Source: Papaver somniferum (lineage: Eukaryota > Streptophyta > Magnoliopsida > Ranunculales > Papaveraceae). Taken from it: a stretch of DNA of 64,000 bases. The stretch covers positions 81,792,374 through 81,856,373 of the forward strand of contig NC_039368.1 of NCBI RefSeq assembly GCF_003573695.1, given 5' to 3'. Shown here in pieces: positions 1 through 11,480 of this stretch (position 1 is its first letter; each line of letters starts with the position of its first letter). Position numbers and translations under genes: made by a program. The notes beneath the pieces were generated by a model. It ran no database searches and was not told where the DNA came from. It was given only the letters and a program-made list of their open reading frames with translations.

Positions 1-480
1 ACCACTGTGCCAATGGCATGCCATGCCAATCACATCTCTGCGCCAAAGGCATGCCAACCATTCCAGCCACACCACCGTGCCAATGGCATTCCATGACAAC
101 CATATCTGCGTGCCAAAGGCATGCCAGCCATGCCAGCCACACCATCATGCCAATGGCATGCCATGCCAGCCACATCTCCGCGCCAAAGGCATGCCAACCA
201 TGCTAGCCGAACCATCGTGCCAATGGCATTCCATGACAACCATATCTTCGTGCCAAAGGCATGCCAGCCATGCCAGCCACACCATCATGCCAATGGCATG
301 CCATGCCAGCCACATCTCCGCGCCAAAGGCATGCCAACCATGCTAGCCGCACCATCGTGCCAATGGCATGCCATGCCAGCCACATATTCGCGCCAAAGGC
401 AGGCCAACCATGCCATATGCACCATCGTGACAATGGCATGCCATGCCAGCCACATCTCCGCGCCAAAGGCATGCCGACTA
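1..480. repeat. 70-bp tandem minisatellite, about 6.9 copies
   Basis: Units begin at about 1, 71, 141, 211, 281, 351 and 421, each starting 'accaycrtgccaatggcat' and containing 'ccaaaggcatgcc'. Units 2 and 4 share 'attccatgacaaccatat', while units 3 and 5 share 'atgccatgccagccacat', so the array also has a 140-bp higher-order period. It is open in several frames only because the unit lacks stop codons. The array begins before the window edge. Confidence 0.93.
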
Positions 481-1380
481 AACACTAATTTGGTCGTGCC
501 TAAAACATTGCCAAAGGCATGCCGACCATGCCTCCATGTCGCTGGCTGCCAAACGAAGGGTTGCAACAATCAACTTCCCCCTTCCTTCTGAGAAGCAAAT
601 CTTAGTCGTACAAGTTCGCCACCAAACGCGTGGCAACTTCTTTCCCAATGCCAAACCCTAATTTGGCCACGCCAAAGACATGCCGCTGGCTGCCAACATC
701 CCTCATGAATTCTTCCTGAGTTTTACTTTCGGGATGATTTCACCTCCCGAACGAGCAAAAAACCTAAATATTCCCTCGTGGGGAGATAGGAAATTCTTTT
801 CCGTGCATAATGGAGGGACGTACCATCAAAATACGAGTCCGTACGAGAATTCTAAAGAGATTCTAGTAAAGGGCGCTAATTAGGGTTTCAGCATACCAAA
901 CCCTAATTTAGACAAAGCTGAACGTTGCCAGCGGCTCCCTTCCAAGACGCAAGCGCTTCCCTTCCAAGATGCAAGAGCTTCCCTTCCAAGCCGCACGCTG
1001 CCAGCGGCACCTTTCCAAGCCGCAAGCGCTTCCCTTCCAAGTCGCACACTGCCAGCGGCTCCACTTCACGCCAAATCCATGTCGGCCATGCAACCATGCC
1101 GCTGACTGCGAAACGGAAGGTAGCCACGATCAACGGCTACCCTTCCTCCTAAGATGCAGATCTCAGCCGTACAAACTTGCCACCATACGACTTGTGGAAA
1201 TCTCTTGGCTACGGTGCCAAAGACCTAATTTGGCCACGCCAAAGCCATTCCGGCCATGCCTCCATGCCGCTGGCTGCCAAACGGAAGGTTGCAACAATCA
1301 ACGGCTACCTTTCCTTCAGAGATGCAAATCTCAGCCGTACAAGTTCATCACCGAACTGGCAAGCCTCTCAATTTTAACTT
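481..1380. repeat. Degenerate repeat modules flanking the minisatellite
   Basis: A module of roughly 130 bp recurs in diverged form at about 485-640, 630-700 (partial), 1085-1190 and 1205-1350. Shared pieces include 'ccgctggctgccaaac', 'ggttgcaacaatcaac' and 'gcaaatctcagccgtaca'. Between 925 and 1070 there is a finer array of about 20 bp built on 'cgcttcccttccaag' and 'ctgccagcggc'. It looks like the repeat-rich U3 region of a large LTR, but no coding domain proves that. Several frames are open by composition only and I do not call them genes. Confidence 0.65.
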
Positions 1381-1975
1381 GCTAAACAATAGCAACATGC
1401 TACACGTTTTCCACGAAAACAATCGAGACATCGAAACATGTCACAAACTGGGAGATGCTCATCAGGGTATTGGTCTGGAGGTTTACAGCGTGCGGCGTGC
1501 AATACGCCCGTTACAGGAAAGTGTCATAAGAGTGAGGCGGTTAGTAAATACAAGAAATAATGGTGAAACGTTTACTTCATTATGGAAACATCAATTCCAG
1601 GCGTTACTCGTTACCGCTTTCTTCTATTACTCAGTCGTTTCCACTTCTTACGAGGACAGGGTACGTTTCGTTGCGACTTGTATAAATAGGTCTCACCTAT
1701 TTCCACCAAAGACAAGGTTTTGGTCAGGATCATACAACACTCAGAAATCACTTGTTAGATTTCCAATCTGCTAGCGTTTCACTTTCTGATACAAGTCGTC
1801 AAACAACTACTCTTCCAGAATCAACTATTCTGGTCTCAACACTCTCTTCGCTTCCCTTCCTAAGACCAACCCTTCTCCTTCACTTTGTGACCGAAGTAAG
1901 TCTGGAACGGCCATTTCTTGGTTTAGGCCGGATTTGTATAGATTGATCTCTCGAATCAAAGTACTGCAAGGGTTT
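1381..1975. repeat. LTR-like segment, left half of a diverged pair
   Basis: The stretch around 1740-1975 resembles 3625-3910: both run through 'accaacccttctcc' or 'accgacccttctcc', then 'ctggaacg.ccatt', then 'tctctcgaa'. A TATA-like box lies at 1681. This pattern fits an LTR or promoter unit now separated from a relative by the repeat at 2054-3608. I see no credible protein in it. Confidence 0.45.
1681..1689 (+). promoter_or_regulatory. TATA-like box in LTR-like repeat
   Basis: The sequence tataaatag stands in a non-coding repeat and is followed by 'gtctcacctatttcc'. It is the only promoter-like element in the first 4 kb, and most likely the core promoter of a retroelement LTR. That role is inferred from context. 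Confidence 0.4.
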
Positions 1976-2053
1976 AGACTCGTTTCTCACCCACACACAC
2001 GAAATTACCAAAATCAGCAGAAACTGTTTTCACTCTCAAACAGTAGGTTATGT

Positions 2054-3608
2054 TCAAAAATCGGTTTGTCCATGAACTAATACATTTATATATTAAGGAA
2101 TGCAATCTTTTGCAAACCGTGGCTATAATGTTCAGGAATTGATTCGAGTGAATCAAATTAATTCTGCTTCAATTGTGTCTTGTATACTTCTATGAGAATA
2201 TAACAATTTAACAACTCTAGAACTAGGTTCATTTGAGTCATTTGAACTAGTTATGGTTAAGATGAATATGGTTGATATGAAAGTGTTCATATGGCTAACT
2301 TCTATAAACTATTGTTGAGCCAACAAGGTGTACACGTTTAGGTACGGTTACTCATATCTAAATGAAGTCACTTTTCATTTGTGTGTAACAAGCTAAGTTC
2401 GATCTAACGGTTGAAACATATTAGCTTGAGTCTAATGAGGTTTTCATCTAACGGTGAATATTGAATACTTCGTTACCAAGGTAACATTGATTGCAAACCC
2501 TGATTTGAAGACTATATAAGGGAGAACTGTAGCAACTCGGAAACCTAATCCCCACACCTCTTGCGTGATACTAGTTGCGACTTGAGTCGATTCTCCTTTA
2601 TCCTTAGGTTTTTCCAAAACCCTGTAGGTTAACGACTTGAAGACTTCATTGGGATTGTGAAGCCATGCCCAACTATTTTCTCTATAGTTGCGCGTTCTGA
2701 TCTTGTTGTTTTCTATCGTGATTGAGTACTATCTTCTCTAAGATCTTCTCGAGATTTAATATCCGATAGACAAGATAAAAAGTAGTCACAAACATCTTCG
2801 TCTCATCGTTTATGATTCCACAATATCTTGTTTCGCTACCATACGATTAAGATTATTGTGAGGCGATTGATATTTCTAGGATGTTCTTTGGGAATATAAG
2901 TTCGGCATATTAATTGGTTCATGTTCACCTTGATTTTTCAAAAGACGGAACAAAAATCGTATGTATATCTATTCAATAGACTTTTCTGTGTGATACAGAT
3001 TGGTTTATCAAGTCTTCGACTTGGTCGTAGCAACTTTTAGTTGTGGGTGAGATCATCTAAGGGAATCAAGTGCGCAGAATCCGGCGTGGTTCTAGAGGCG
3101 TAAAGAACACGACTGTACCTTGATCGGTGTGAGATTTTTTAGGGCTCAACTACATTCCAGTCCGAAATTAACTTGGAGTAGGCTATTGTCTGTAGAGGCT
3201 TAATACAGTGTGGTGTTCAAATCTAGACTAGGTCCCGGGGTTTTTCTGCATTTGCGGTTTCCTCGTTAACAAAATTTCTGGTGTCTGTGTTATTTGTTTT
3301 CCGCATTATATTTGTTTATATAATTGAAATATCACAGGTTGTGCGTAACTTCAATCAATTGTGAATCCAGCCTTTGGTTGTTGAATAAATTGATTGACAC
3401 TTGGATATTGGTTTTTGATATTGTCCAAGTTATTTCTTATACTCAATCGGGCTCGCAAATTCCTATTTGTTTGATTGCAGATTGAATTGAGAAATTGAGA
3501 TATAACTCTTGGATGTACTTTTCTTAAGATTGAGTCTGACTGTGGAGTTAGTCCATACATATTGCTAAGAGAAATATTGGGTGTGGTTGTTAAAGCCCCC
3601 GCTTTTCA
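2054..3608 (+). mobile_element. LTR fragment related to the solo LTR at 50380-52907
   Basis: This non-coding block aligns end to end with about 51326-52907. Shared landmarks in order are 'atcggtttgt.catgaac', 'aaggaatgcaatctt', 'gtgtacacgtt.ggtacgg', 'aacctaatccccacacctc', 'gacggaacaaaa', 'tttctgca.ttgcggtttcc', 'gaaatatcacaggttgtgcg' and a final 'ccccgc.ttttca'. The left 950 bp of the full-length copy, including its TG start, is missing, so this is a 5'-truncated or variant LTR. No target duplication was found. The family is unassigned; long LTRs of this kind occur in several plant gypsy and SIRE-type copia elements. Confidence 0.75.
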
Positions 3609-3960
3609 TCTTTAATAAGATTAACAATAACATTCGAGTAAGACTCATCACTGTCAAGTTATCAAACACTTTCAGAAGATTTCTCTCGTCTACACAGAGA
3701 ATCATCTTCACAGCAGGTCAACATATCACATCATGCACCAACAGATCAATCTCCATTGATCTCCACACAATCTCAGCTTTCCTCCCTACAGACCGACCCT
3801 TCTCCTCCTCTTGTTCCGAATTGAACCTGGAACGACCATTGTCGTGATTTACGCTAGGGTCCTACAGATTAGTCTCTCGAACTCAAAATACTCCCGTGCA
3901 GTACACTTGTTTAAAGGTTCAGGAGATTTTCTAATTCAAGCACCTGCTACCTCGAGCACT
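3609..3960. repeat. LTR-like segment, right half of a diverged pair
   Basis: This is similar to 1740-1975 (see that entry), with 'cagaccgacccttctcctcc' and 'agtctctcgaactcaaaatac'. Short open frames exist here but show no recognisable domain. It may be the remainder of the unit into which the 2054-3608 repeat inserted. Confidence 0.4.
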
Positions 3961-4384
3961 TTCCATCTCCACCACTTTTTACCAGAAACTTCCGCAGGTC
4001 ATTTACCCGCAAAAAGAGAGATATAGAACTACTGTAAATATGTATACATAATAGTATGTATACCAGTTCACATACTGTCACAACTGTTATAGTTCCGGAG
4101 CCGCAGTTCATGTACCTAGTACACTTACCGGCTTATCTATAGTTTGACAACGACCTTTGGTACGCATACCGAAATCTGCGATCAAATACATCACGTTTTA
4201 GGAACTTCGAATTAGATCATAATCTAAAATTTAAAATACATTAGAGATTAAGGGTCACTAAATAATTGTAGTTCCCGCGGAAGATTTTGAGTCATATTGG
4301 ATTTATGATACGAAGTAAATTCTGGGTCACGTCACATGATAAACATTGGATTACTTGGAAAGTCATCATGACAATTTTGGTTAT
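3961..4384. other. No gene seen
   Basis: AT-rich spacer without a supported coding region or RNA. It contains an interrupted 'tatgtatacataatagtatgtatac' type palindromic AT stretch near 4040-4065. Confidence 0.5.
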
Positions 4385-4860
4385 ATTTTACTTCTTTTCA
4401 AAATAGTAGGCAGGTTTCATGTACAATTTATACATTAAACCAACCAGCCTATTATTTTTAAACGGAGAAAGTAATTCTTTTGTTCACTGAGTGATGCTGT
4501 CGATTTTGAATCACAACGCATATTTTGGTTGAGAAGTGAAACAATGATTGATTTGGTCTCTAGGATTATTCTATTTCGTTTAGACACATAGTTAAATCGT
4601 CTTGAAAAGAAAAAGAAAAGAAGAGAGGATATAGTCCTGGTGTATGGTAATTTATTCACGGATTTCAGTAAAACGAGATATTGTAGTAAATGTATTACTA
4701 TCTATGTTTTAAAATAATAGGCAGGTTTGTATGTAAATTTACACACGAACCTGCCTGTTTTTTAGAGATAGAGGGAGTATAAAATTTCACTATCCAGAAT
4801 TCAACCTGCCTATTTTTTAGAGATAGAGAGTATAAAATTTCGCTATCCACAATTCAAACA
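4385..4860. repeat. Stowaway-like hairpin pair and 55-bp tandem duplication
   Basis: Two related inverted repeats centred near 4425 and 4735 each pair 'aggcaggttt' with 'aacctgcct' or a decayed form. The second ends in 'agagggagta', the mirror of the CTCCCTC terminus of Stowaway MITEs. A direct duplication of about 55 bp follows, starting 'acctgcct.ttttttagag' at about 4749 and 4804 and carrying 'gtataaaatttc'. It lies about 250 bp beyond the 3' end of the kinase gene. MITE assignment is by resemblance. Confidence 0.5.
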
Positions 4861-5090
4861 ATGGGTGCTACAATGGCAATTTAAATTCTCTAGTCTCTAA
4901 CCTCATTTTCTTGAGAGGGAAATACAAAGCTAAACCAAGGGAATGAGTAAACAGGAATTATTACATTCTGCAATGAGAAATCAAACCGTATGTATAGATG
5001 ATCACAAGATTCACAACCATGAATTCCATTAGTCGCCATCATCATCTCCCTAAAAGACTTTATTAGTTATGGTCATTTTTTTTACTTGAT

Positions 5091-6593
<1,503 letters not shown>

Positions 6594-6653
6594 TTTCTCA
6601 GAATCTAAGTTTATGATGATGATGAGTTTGAAAGAACAGAGGAGGAAGAAGGA

Positions 6654-6662
6654 ATTTATATA
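6654..6662 (-). promoter_or_regulatory. TATA box of the MPK3-type gene
   Basis: On the minus strand this reads TATATAAAT, about 60 bp upstream of the ATG. It is preceded by an ACGTG core ('cacgt' on the plus strand at 6663). The position is normal for a plant core promoter. Confidence 0.7.
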
Positions 6663-6699
6663 CACGTAACGAAGAATTGAATGAAAATACGAGGAAACT

Positions 6700-7294
6700 G
6701 TCAAACTAAAGAAGTAAACGGCGTTGAAAGATTATTGACCGTTGATATAAACAGCCGCCTTGATTGGAAGGTGATTGATGGATTTGTTTTTTCACAGTCA
6801 GTTGTTGAAATTTGAAAAGAGACGGGTCAAAGTCAATGAAAAGTACAGTCCCATTCAAAAACGTGTGACTCGTGGACTGAACGGGATTTGTTAAAGAGAT
6901 CTGATGAATATTTGATCCGATTTGCAAAATATTTTTTTTTGTTGGTTTTTGAGTTGTAGTGGAACTCTATTTTATTTTTTGTTTCAAAGTCCGAGTATAA
7001 TATGAATTACTATCAAATCAAAATAAAATCTGAAACCTAATAATACGAACCCTGAATTCTTATTAAAACCCTTGCTAAGTACGAACTCTTGTTTTTATTA
7101 CAGTGATCTTCTTGTCTGCTTTCTCCTTGATTCTCTGATTGGCATTACGGTTTGTTTTGCCGTTATATCTTTTATTAATTTTTTTAAGCACATTTTTCTC
7201 TTGTTCTCACATTATTAATTCTTTTAATTGAAAGGTACTTAGATCATACAATTAGGTATAATCTTTTGTTGTTGTTTTTTTGTTACAATTAGAT
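6700..7294. promoter_or_regulatory. Bidirectional intergenic promoter, source copy of a duplication
   Basis: This is the spacer between the divergent kinase and NAC start codons (ATGs at 6593 and 7295). 6735-7055 is repeated at 10265-10571 ('ccgttgatataaacagcc', 'cacagtcagttgttgaaa', 'cgtggactgaac'). 7055-7294 is repeated at 16141-16389 ('cttgtttttattacagtga', 'tcttcttgtctgctttctcc'). The two duplicate halves are split by the retrotransposon at 10577-16140. Confidence 0.8.
6824..6835. promoter_or_regulatory. Paired W-box cores in the shared MPK3/NAC promoter
   Basis: 'ggtcaaagtcaa' reads TTGACTTTGACC on the minus strand, two TTGAC cores in tandem. Another TTGACC stands near 6737 on the plus strand. 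TTGAC is the core bound by WRKY factors. The pair is preserved in the duplicated copy at 10341-10352, which suggests constraint or recent duplication. WRKY control is inference. Confidence 0.5.
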
Positions 7295-9970
7295 ATGGGT
7301 GATGCAGAAAGAACTGTTGTCTCATCAGAAGCATCCCATGAAAACTACTGCGGACTTTATTATTGTTGGCAATGCTTCATTAAAAAAGACAGGTAATTAA
7401 TTATTTTGTAAATTCTAATCGAAGCTTAAGAAAAACTTTGTTTGTTGGTTAAAGCTGATTATCTTTTTGAATTTTTATTTTTTCTAACATGAAAATAATG
7501 AATTTGATTAAAAAATAATGTATTGATAAAAAGTGATAACCCTAGAGAGATCTAAAATAAGTTTAACTAGAAAGTCAGGTCGCCTAGTACCAACGCAATA
7601 AGCACAAATACTTTCGAAACAAACGTCTTGAAACTGCATGGCTGCTAATGAATGTACCAAATTTCTGTACAAAATAATTTTTTGTACACCTCAACTAAGT
7701 TATTTATTATCTCTATTAGTAAAGTTGTTGAAACTGCATGGCTGTTAATGAAGGTTTAAATTGTTTATTAAATAATTTTGATACATTTTCCAATAGACTA
7801 GTATCCATATCCTACATATTCTACTTGAAGCTTAGAAAAATCTTCGTTTATTACTTAAAATCGATTATACCATTCTAGTTAAGTTAGAGATGAGTGCCAT
7901 AATTTTTTTTCTTCTTCTACCAAGGAAAGCACAAATTTTTGAGTAGAAAACATGGGAGTCCTGGAAAGTGGCTATCCAGGAAAGAGTGAAAATAAGTTTA
8001 GCTATAAAAAAAATAATGTCATCTATTACAAAAACAGTAAGCACAAACACTTTCCAAACAATCAATTTGAAACTGTGTAGCTACTAATGAAGTAGCATTT
8101 TTTTTAGGAAGGATACCAAATTCCATAAGATAATTTTTGGTACACTAAACTACTAGAACACATACAGACCCACGGTCACTGTTTTGATTTTGCGGACCAT
8201 TTTCTGGTGTTCTCTAACGGTATTAATTAGCATGAAAACATTATTCAAGATTTTTTTTTTTTTTTTTTTGTGAGCATGAAAACATTATCGAAGATGTTAG
8301 ACTGGTACACTGTAAGTCAAAGTGGAGGGACAACTTTCTATGTTCTTTTATTGTGTGGGTAGTGGGCCATATAAGGATTGACGCCCGTTTAATTTGCATG
8401 CAAATACGTATATTAACTGTGGAAATATTTGAAGTTCTGTACGGAAGCAGTTAGATGTTGTAGGAAAACCTTGCAGCTTTACTAGGCTGGTTTTCCGATC
8501 AGGTGGTTACACTTTTCTTTTTTCCTTCTAGTTAACCATTTTATTGATTTTTGCTTCTTTTCAATAATGCAGTTGCAATGCTAAGGAGGGATCATCATCA
8601 GTAACACCAGAAGAATCGGTCGACGCGCAAGTTGAACGTTATTTGAATAACTTTCCGGTGGGATTGAAATTTCGACCAAGTGATGAGGAGGCTGTACTAT
8701 TTTATCTTGTTAAGAGATCCAGGAACGAACCGTTACCTATTAGTCCAATAAAAGAAGTGAACATCTATGAGTTTACTCCTGAAGATCTTCTAGGTACGTG
8801 TTCATATATTGTTGCCGATATGTTAAAGCATTTTGTTTCGACATGTTGATGCGGTACTGATGGTGTTGCGTTTCACACAGATAGGTACAAGAATTATGGA
8901 ATAGAAGGGATAGAAGGAAAAGAATTGTACGTTTTCACACCCAGAGAAAGAAAATATCCCAATGGATCTCGACCTGCACGCTATATTACTGGTCGTTATA
9001 TAGGATTTTGGAAAATTGTTGGAAGAGCTGATCCAATTCCTAATGAGCGGACTCACATTGGGACCAAGCGTTCGCTGAGGTTTTTTAAAGGCACGAAAGA
9101 CGATTTTTCGAAGACACCGTTTAGCATGACTGAATACATCTTAAAAAGCAAGATAAATAGTGAATCAGGTCACCAAAATGGCGGTAAGAAGCAGGATCCG
9201 GTAAGCATGCATTTTCAAATTCATTTATTTGCAGTTGTCTAAATTATTTGTATTTATTACTTGTACCATTTATCTCGCATGTGTCCAGTTTTAACATATA
9301 TTTCCTGATTCAGGTGAATTTGGCGTTGTGTAAGATTTGGAAAAGACTGCCTTCTAAGAAAGATTTATCACCGGTAGCAGAATCGTCGACGGAGAATACT
9401 GATACTACTTTGCTCGAGAACGCTGAATATAATTCATCAGGCCCGGTCATGGAGGCACATCAAGGTTCCTCCGCGACCAATATGGTTATGCCTACTGGTA
9501 ATGAAAATTCTTCACATACTAATGGATTCTTGCAAGACTACCACATTGAAGATGCGACCAACTCGTATGACAGTTTTCTGAATGATGAAGACATGTCGTT
9601 TGAACAACTAGATGATATCCTTGATTGTGTGCTCGGCGACACTAACACAGAGTTCAATACATTTGGGCAAGCCATGGGGCCGTATCAAGATTTTAACTTG
9701 ATGGATACGGTTATGCGTAATGATGGAAGTTTCTCAAATATTAATAGATCCTCGCAAGACCAAATAGCAATGGAGGAGACATTTCTCGATCCTTTTAGGC
9801 TTTTCGGTGACAACTATTTGCCGGCGGGAGAAAAACAGAACGGAGAGTTACAGGTGGCATTGAACCAGGAGAACCAGTTTGAGTCATCATCAGTCGTTTT
9901 AAACGATTTGGATATCTGTGGTTCTTCTTGCTATAATCATTCTTCCTATCATTTTGATGAGCAGAAATAG
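7295..9970 (+). CDS. Divergent NAC-domain transcription factor, copy 1
   Basis: A plant-specific NAC family DNA-binding protein, presumably nuclear. I read exons 7295-7392, 8573-8793, 8881-9200 and 9314-9970, all GT-AG with consistent phase, giving 431 residues. The NAC domain spans about 58-222. Subdomain A is FPVGLKFRPSDEEAVLFYL, B is IKEVNIYEFTPEDLL, C holds FTPRERKYPNGSRPAR and GFWKIVGR, D holds TPFSMTEYILK, and E is VNLALCKIWKR. Canonical members read PPGFRFHPTDEEL and GYWKATG, so this is an atypical branch. The C-terminal half (223-431) is Asn-, Asp-, Glu- and Ser-rich, like a NAC activation region. Exon 1 codes a short Cys/Trp/Tyr-rich leader; the start is supported by phase and by conservation in copy 2. 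Specific target genes cannot be inferred. Confidence 0.9.
7400..8155 (+). repeat. Duplicated segment within NAC copy 1 intron 1
   Basis: About 7405-7700 and 7820-8155 are diverged copies. Both carry 'gaagctta.gaaaa.ctt.gttt', then 'ataagcacaaa.acttt', 'ttgaaactg..t.gct.ctaatgaa' and 'accaaatt.c'. The intron of NAC copy 2 contains only one such unit, so the intron grew by an internal duplication after, or independently of, the gene duplication. Confidence 0.6.
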
Positions 9971-10264
9971 AGGATCGCAGCAAATCAATAACGGAACCAA
10001 AGCTAGGGGCTAATTTTTTTCCCCAAGTGTTTACACTAATTTTCTTAGCTTCAGAACAAAAGAGTCAAAGACGCATCATGCTAAAACTAAGTTAATTGAA
10101 ATTTATTTTAATTCCATATATATTTTGTACGTACTAATGTCATCATCCAAACCAAAATCATACTTATATTAATGCCTAATGAATTTTTCACTAGCTAGCC
10201 ATGGTTTAGTTAGAGTAAGTTTTTGTGTAGATGCTCAGAAAATCAGTGTACGAATTTGAGGCCT
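9971..10264 (+). other. 3' flank of NAC copy 1, duplicated at 18940-19310
   Basis: No gene. 'aagtgtttacactaatttt', 'ttccatatatattttgtac' and 'aatgtcatcatc.aaacc' recur at 18980-19100 behind NAC copy 2. The tandem duplication therefore covers the 3' flank as well. Confidence 0.75.
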
Positions 10265-10571
10265 TAGTACCGTTGATATAAACAGCCTCCTTGATCGGAC
10301 GGGACTGGTTTTCTCCACAGTCAGTTGTTGAAAATAGACGGGTCAAAGTCAATGAACAGTACAGTGGCATTCAAAAAACGTGTGGCTCGTGGACTGAACC
10401 GGATTTGTTTAAAAGATTTGATGAATATTTTATCGGATTTGCGAAATATTTTTTTGTTGGCTTTTGAGTGTCAGTAGAACTCTATTTTATTTATTTATTT
10501 TTGTTTCACATTCCTAGTACAATATCAACTACTATCAAATCAAAATAAAATCTGAAAACCCTAATAATATG
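10265..10571 (+). repeat. Duplicate of the MPK3/NAC intergenic region, left half
   Basis: Colinear copy of 6735-7055 with point changes and small indels, including the paired W-box 'ggtcaaagtcaa' at 10341. No kinase exon accompanies it, so the duplication breakpoint lies just upstream of the kinase start codon. It is cut from its continuation at 16141 by the inserted retroelement. Confidence 0.85.
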
Positions 10572-10576
10572 AACCG

Positions 10577-10943
10577 TCTTATGTATTAATAAGGTAAGCA
10601 ATTAAGGGTGTTAGTGGGGTTATATACAAACATGATGAGATAACTAGCATACTGTAAAATAGATGAAAGAAAAGTCGTAGCCTTTCATTAGTTCTCTGTT
10701 TTCATTTCTCAAGTTCTGTTCTATTTCATTTCTAGTTCTCTGAAGTACAAGTCTTAAATGACAATTTATACTAGTTACACAACGGGATAAGCATAATCCC
10801 CCAAACTTCTATTTGTTCAAACAAGTAACACGTATTGTAGTACTTGTCATGCTGCAAACGTTGAGTTCATGCACGCTGCCATATGAGAAATAGTGGGTCC
10901 CATGTGATGGTGGGCATCCACAAAATATTACCGATTTACAACA
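10577..10943 (-). repeat. LTR (3') of the decayed copia element
   Basis: A 367-bp direct repeat of 15774-16140, bounded outside by 'aaccg'. The plus strand starts 'tcttatgtattaataagg' and ends 'ccgatttacaaca'. Confidence 0.92.
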
Positions 10944-11119
10944 CTCCCTCTTGGATGCCACCATTCTAAAACGTTGCCTCGTCAAAACTTTGCCTGAACT
11001 TGGAGTGAGATTGATCGCCGCCATGAAATGCTTTCTCTGTCAAAGTTGCGTCAGGAAAACCTTTTAGTACAAAACCTAATCTTAGAATGAGGGTGGTCGT
11101 CGCCACAGAATATTTTCTT

Positions 11120-11480
11120 TGACAAAGCTGCGTTAGGAAAACCACTTGGGACAAAACCTAAGCGCCGGGAAATATTTCCTCCGTCAAAATTGCGTTAGGA
11201 AAACCACTTGGGACAAAACCTACACGCTTGCGTTAGGAAAACCACTTGGGACAAAACCTGAACGCCTGCACCAGGAAAACCACTTGGAACAAAACCTGAG
11301 TGCCCAAAGTTCATAATAATGCTGACGTAAATGTTAATGTTGCCTCATTAAAAACCTCGTCTGGAAAACCACGTGGGACAAAACCAGACCAACGGAAAAG
11401 AGTACAACGGACGTCGTCCGATAATGGTGATGAACACGCATATGATGCCTCGTTAAAACCTTGACAAGGAAAACCCAACG
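11120..11480 (-). repeat. Short tandem motif array of a copia 3' region
   Basis: 'aggaaaaccacttgggacaa' recurs at about 11133, 11193 and 11233, with decayed copies near 11273, 11350 and 11465. Spacing is irregular (about 40-60 bp). The same sentence-like motif ('cctcgttaaaaccttg', 'ggacaaaacct', 'ggaaaaagagtac') is a familiar signature downstream of pol in several plant copia lineages. Confidence 0.7.

Noticed and set aside
18..591. Overlapping open frames of 60-156 codons on both strands, His/Ala/Pro/Met-rich
   Set aside because: They follow the 70-bp repeat, which has no stops and is not a multiple of three, so every frame is open by composition. No domain, no start context.
903..1774. Several open frames up to 172 codons
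   Set aside because: They overlap each other in different frames within degenerate repeats and an LTR-like promoter region. No family resemblance.
8643..8849. A start codon within the NAC domain at 8643 (and 17576 in copy 2)
   Set aside because: The triplet is TTG, not ATG. Splice phase and the conserved first exon support the ATG at 7295.
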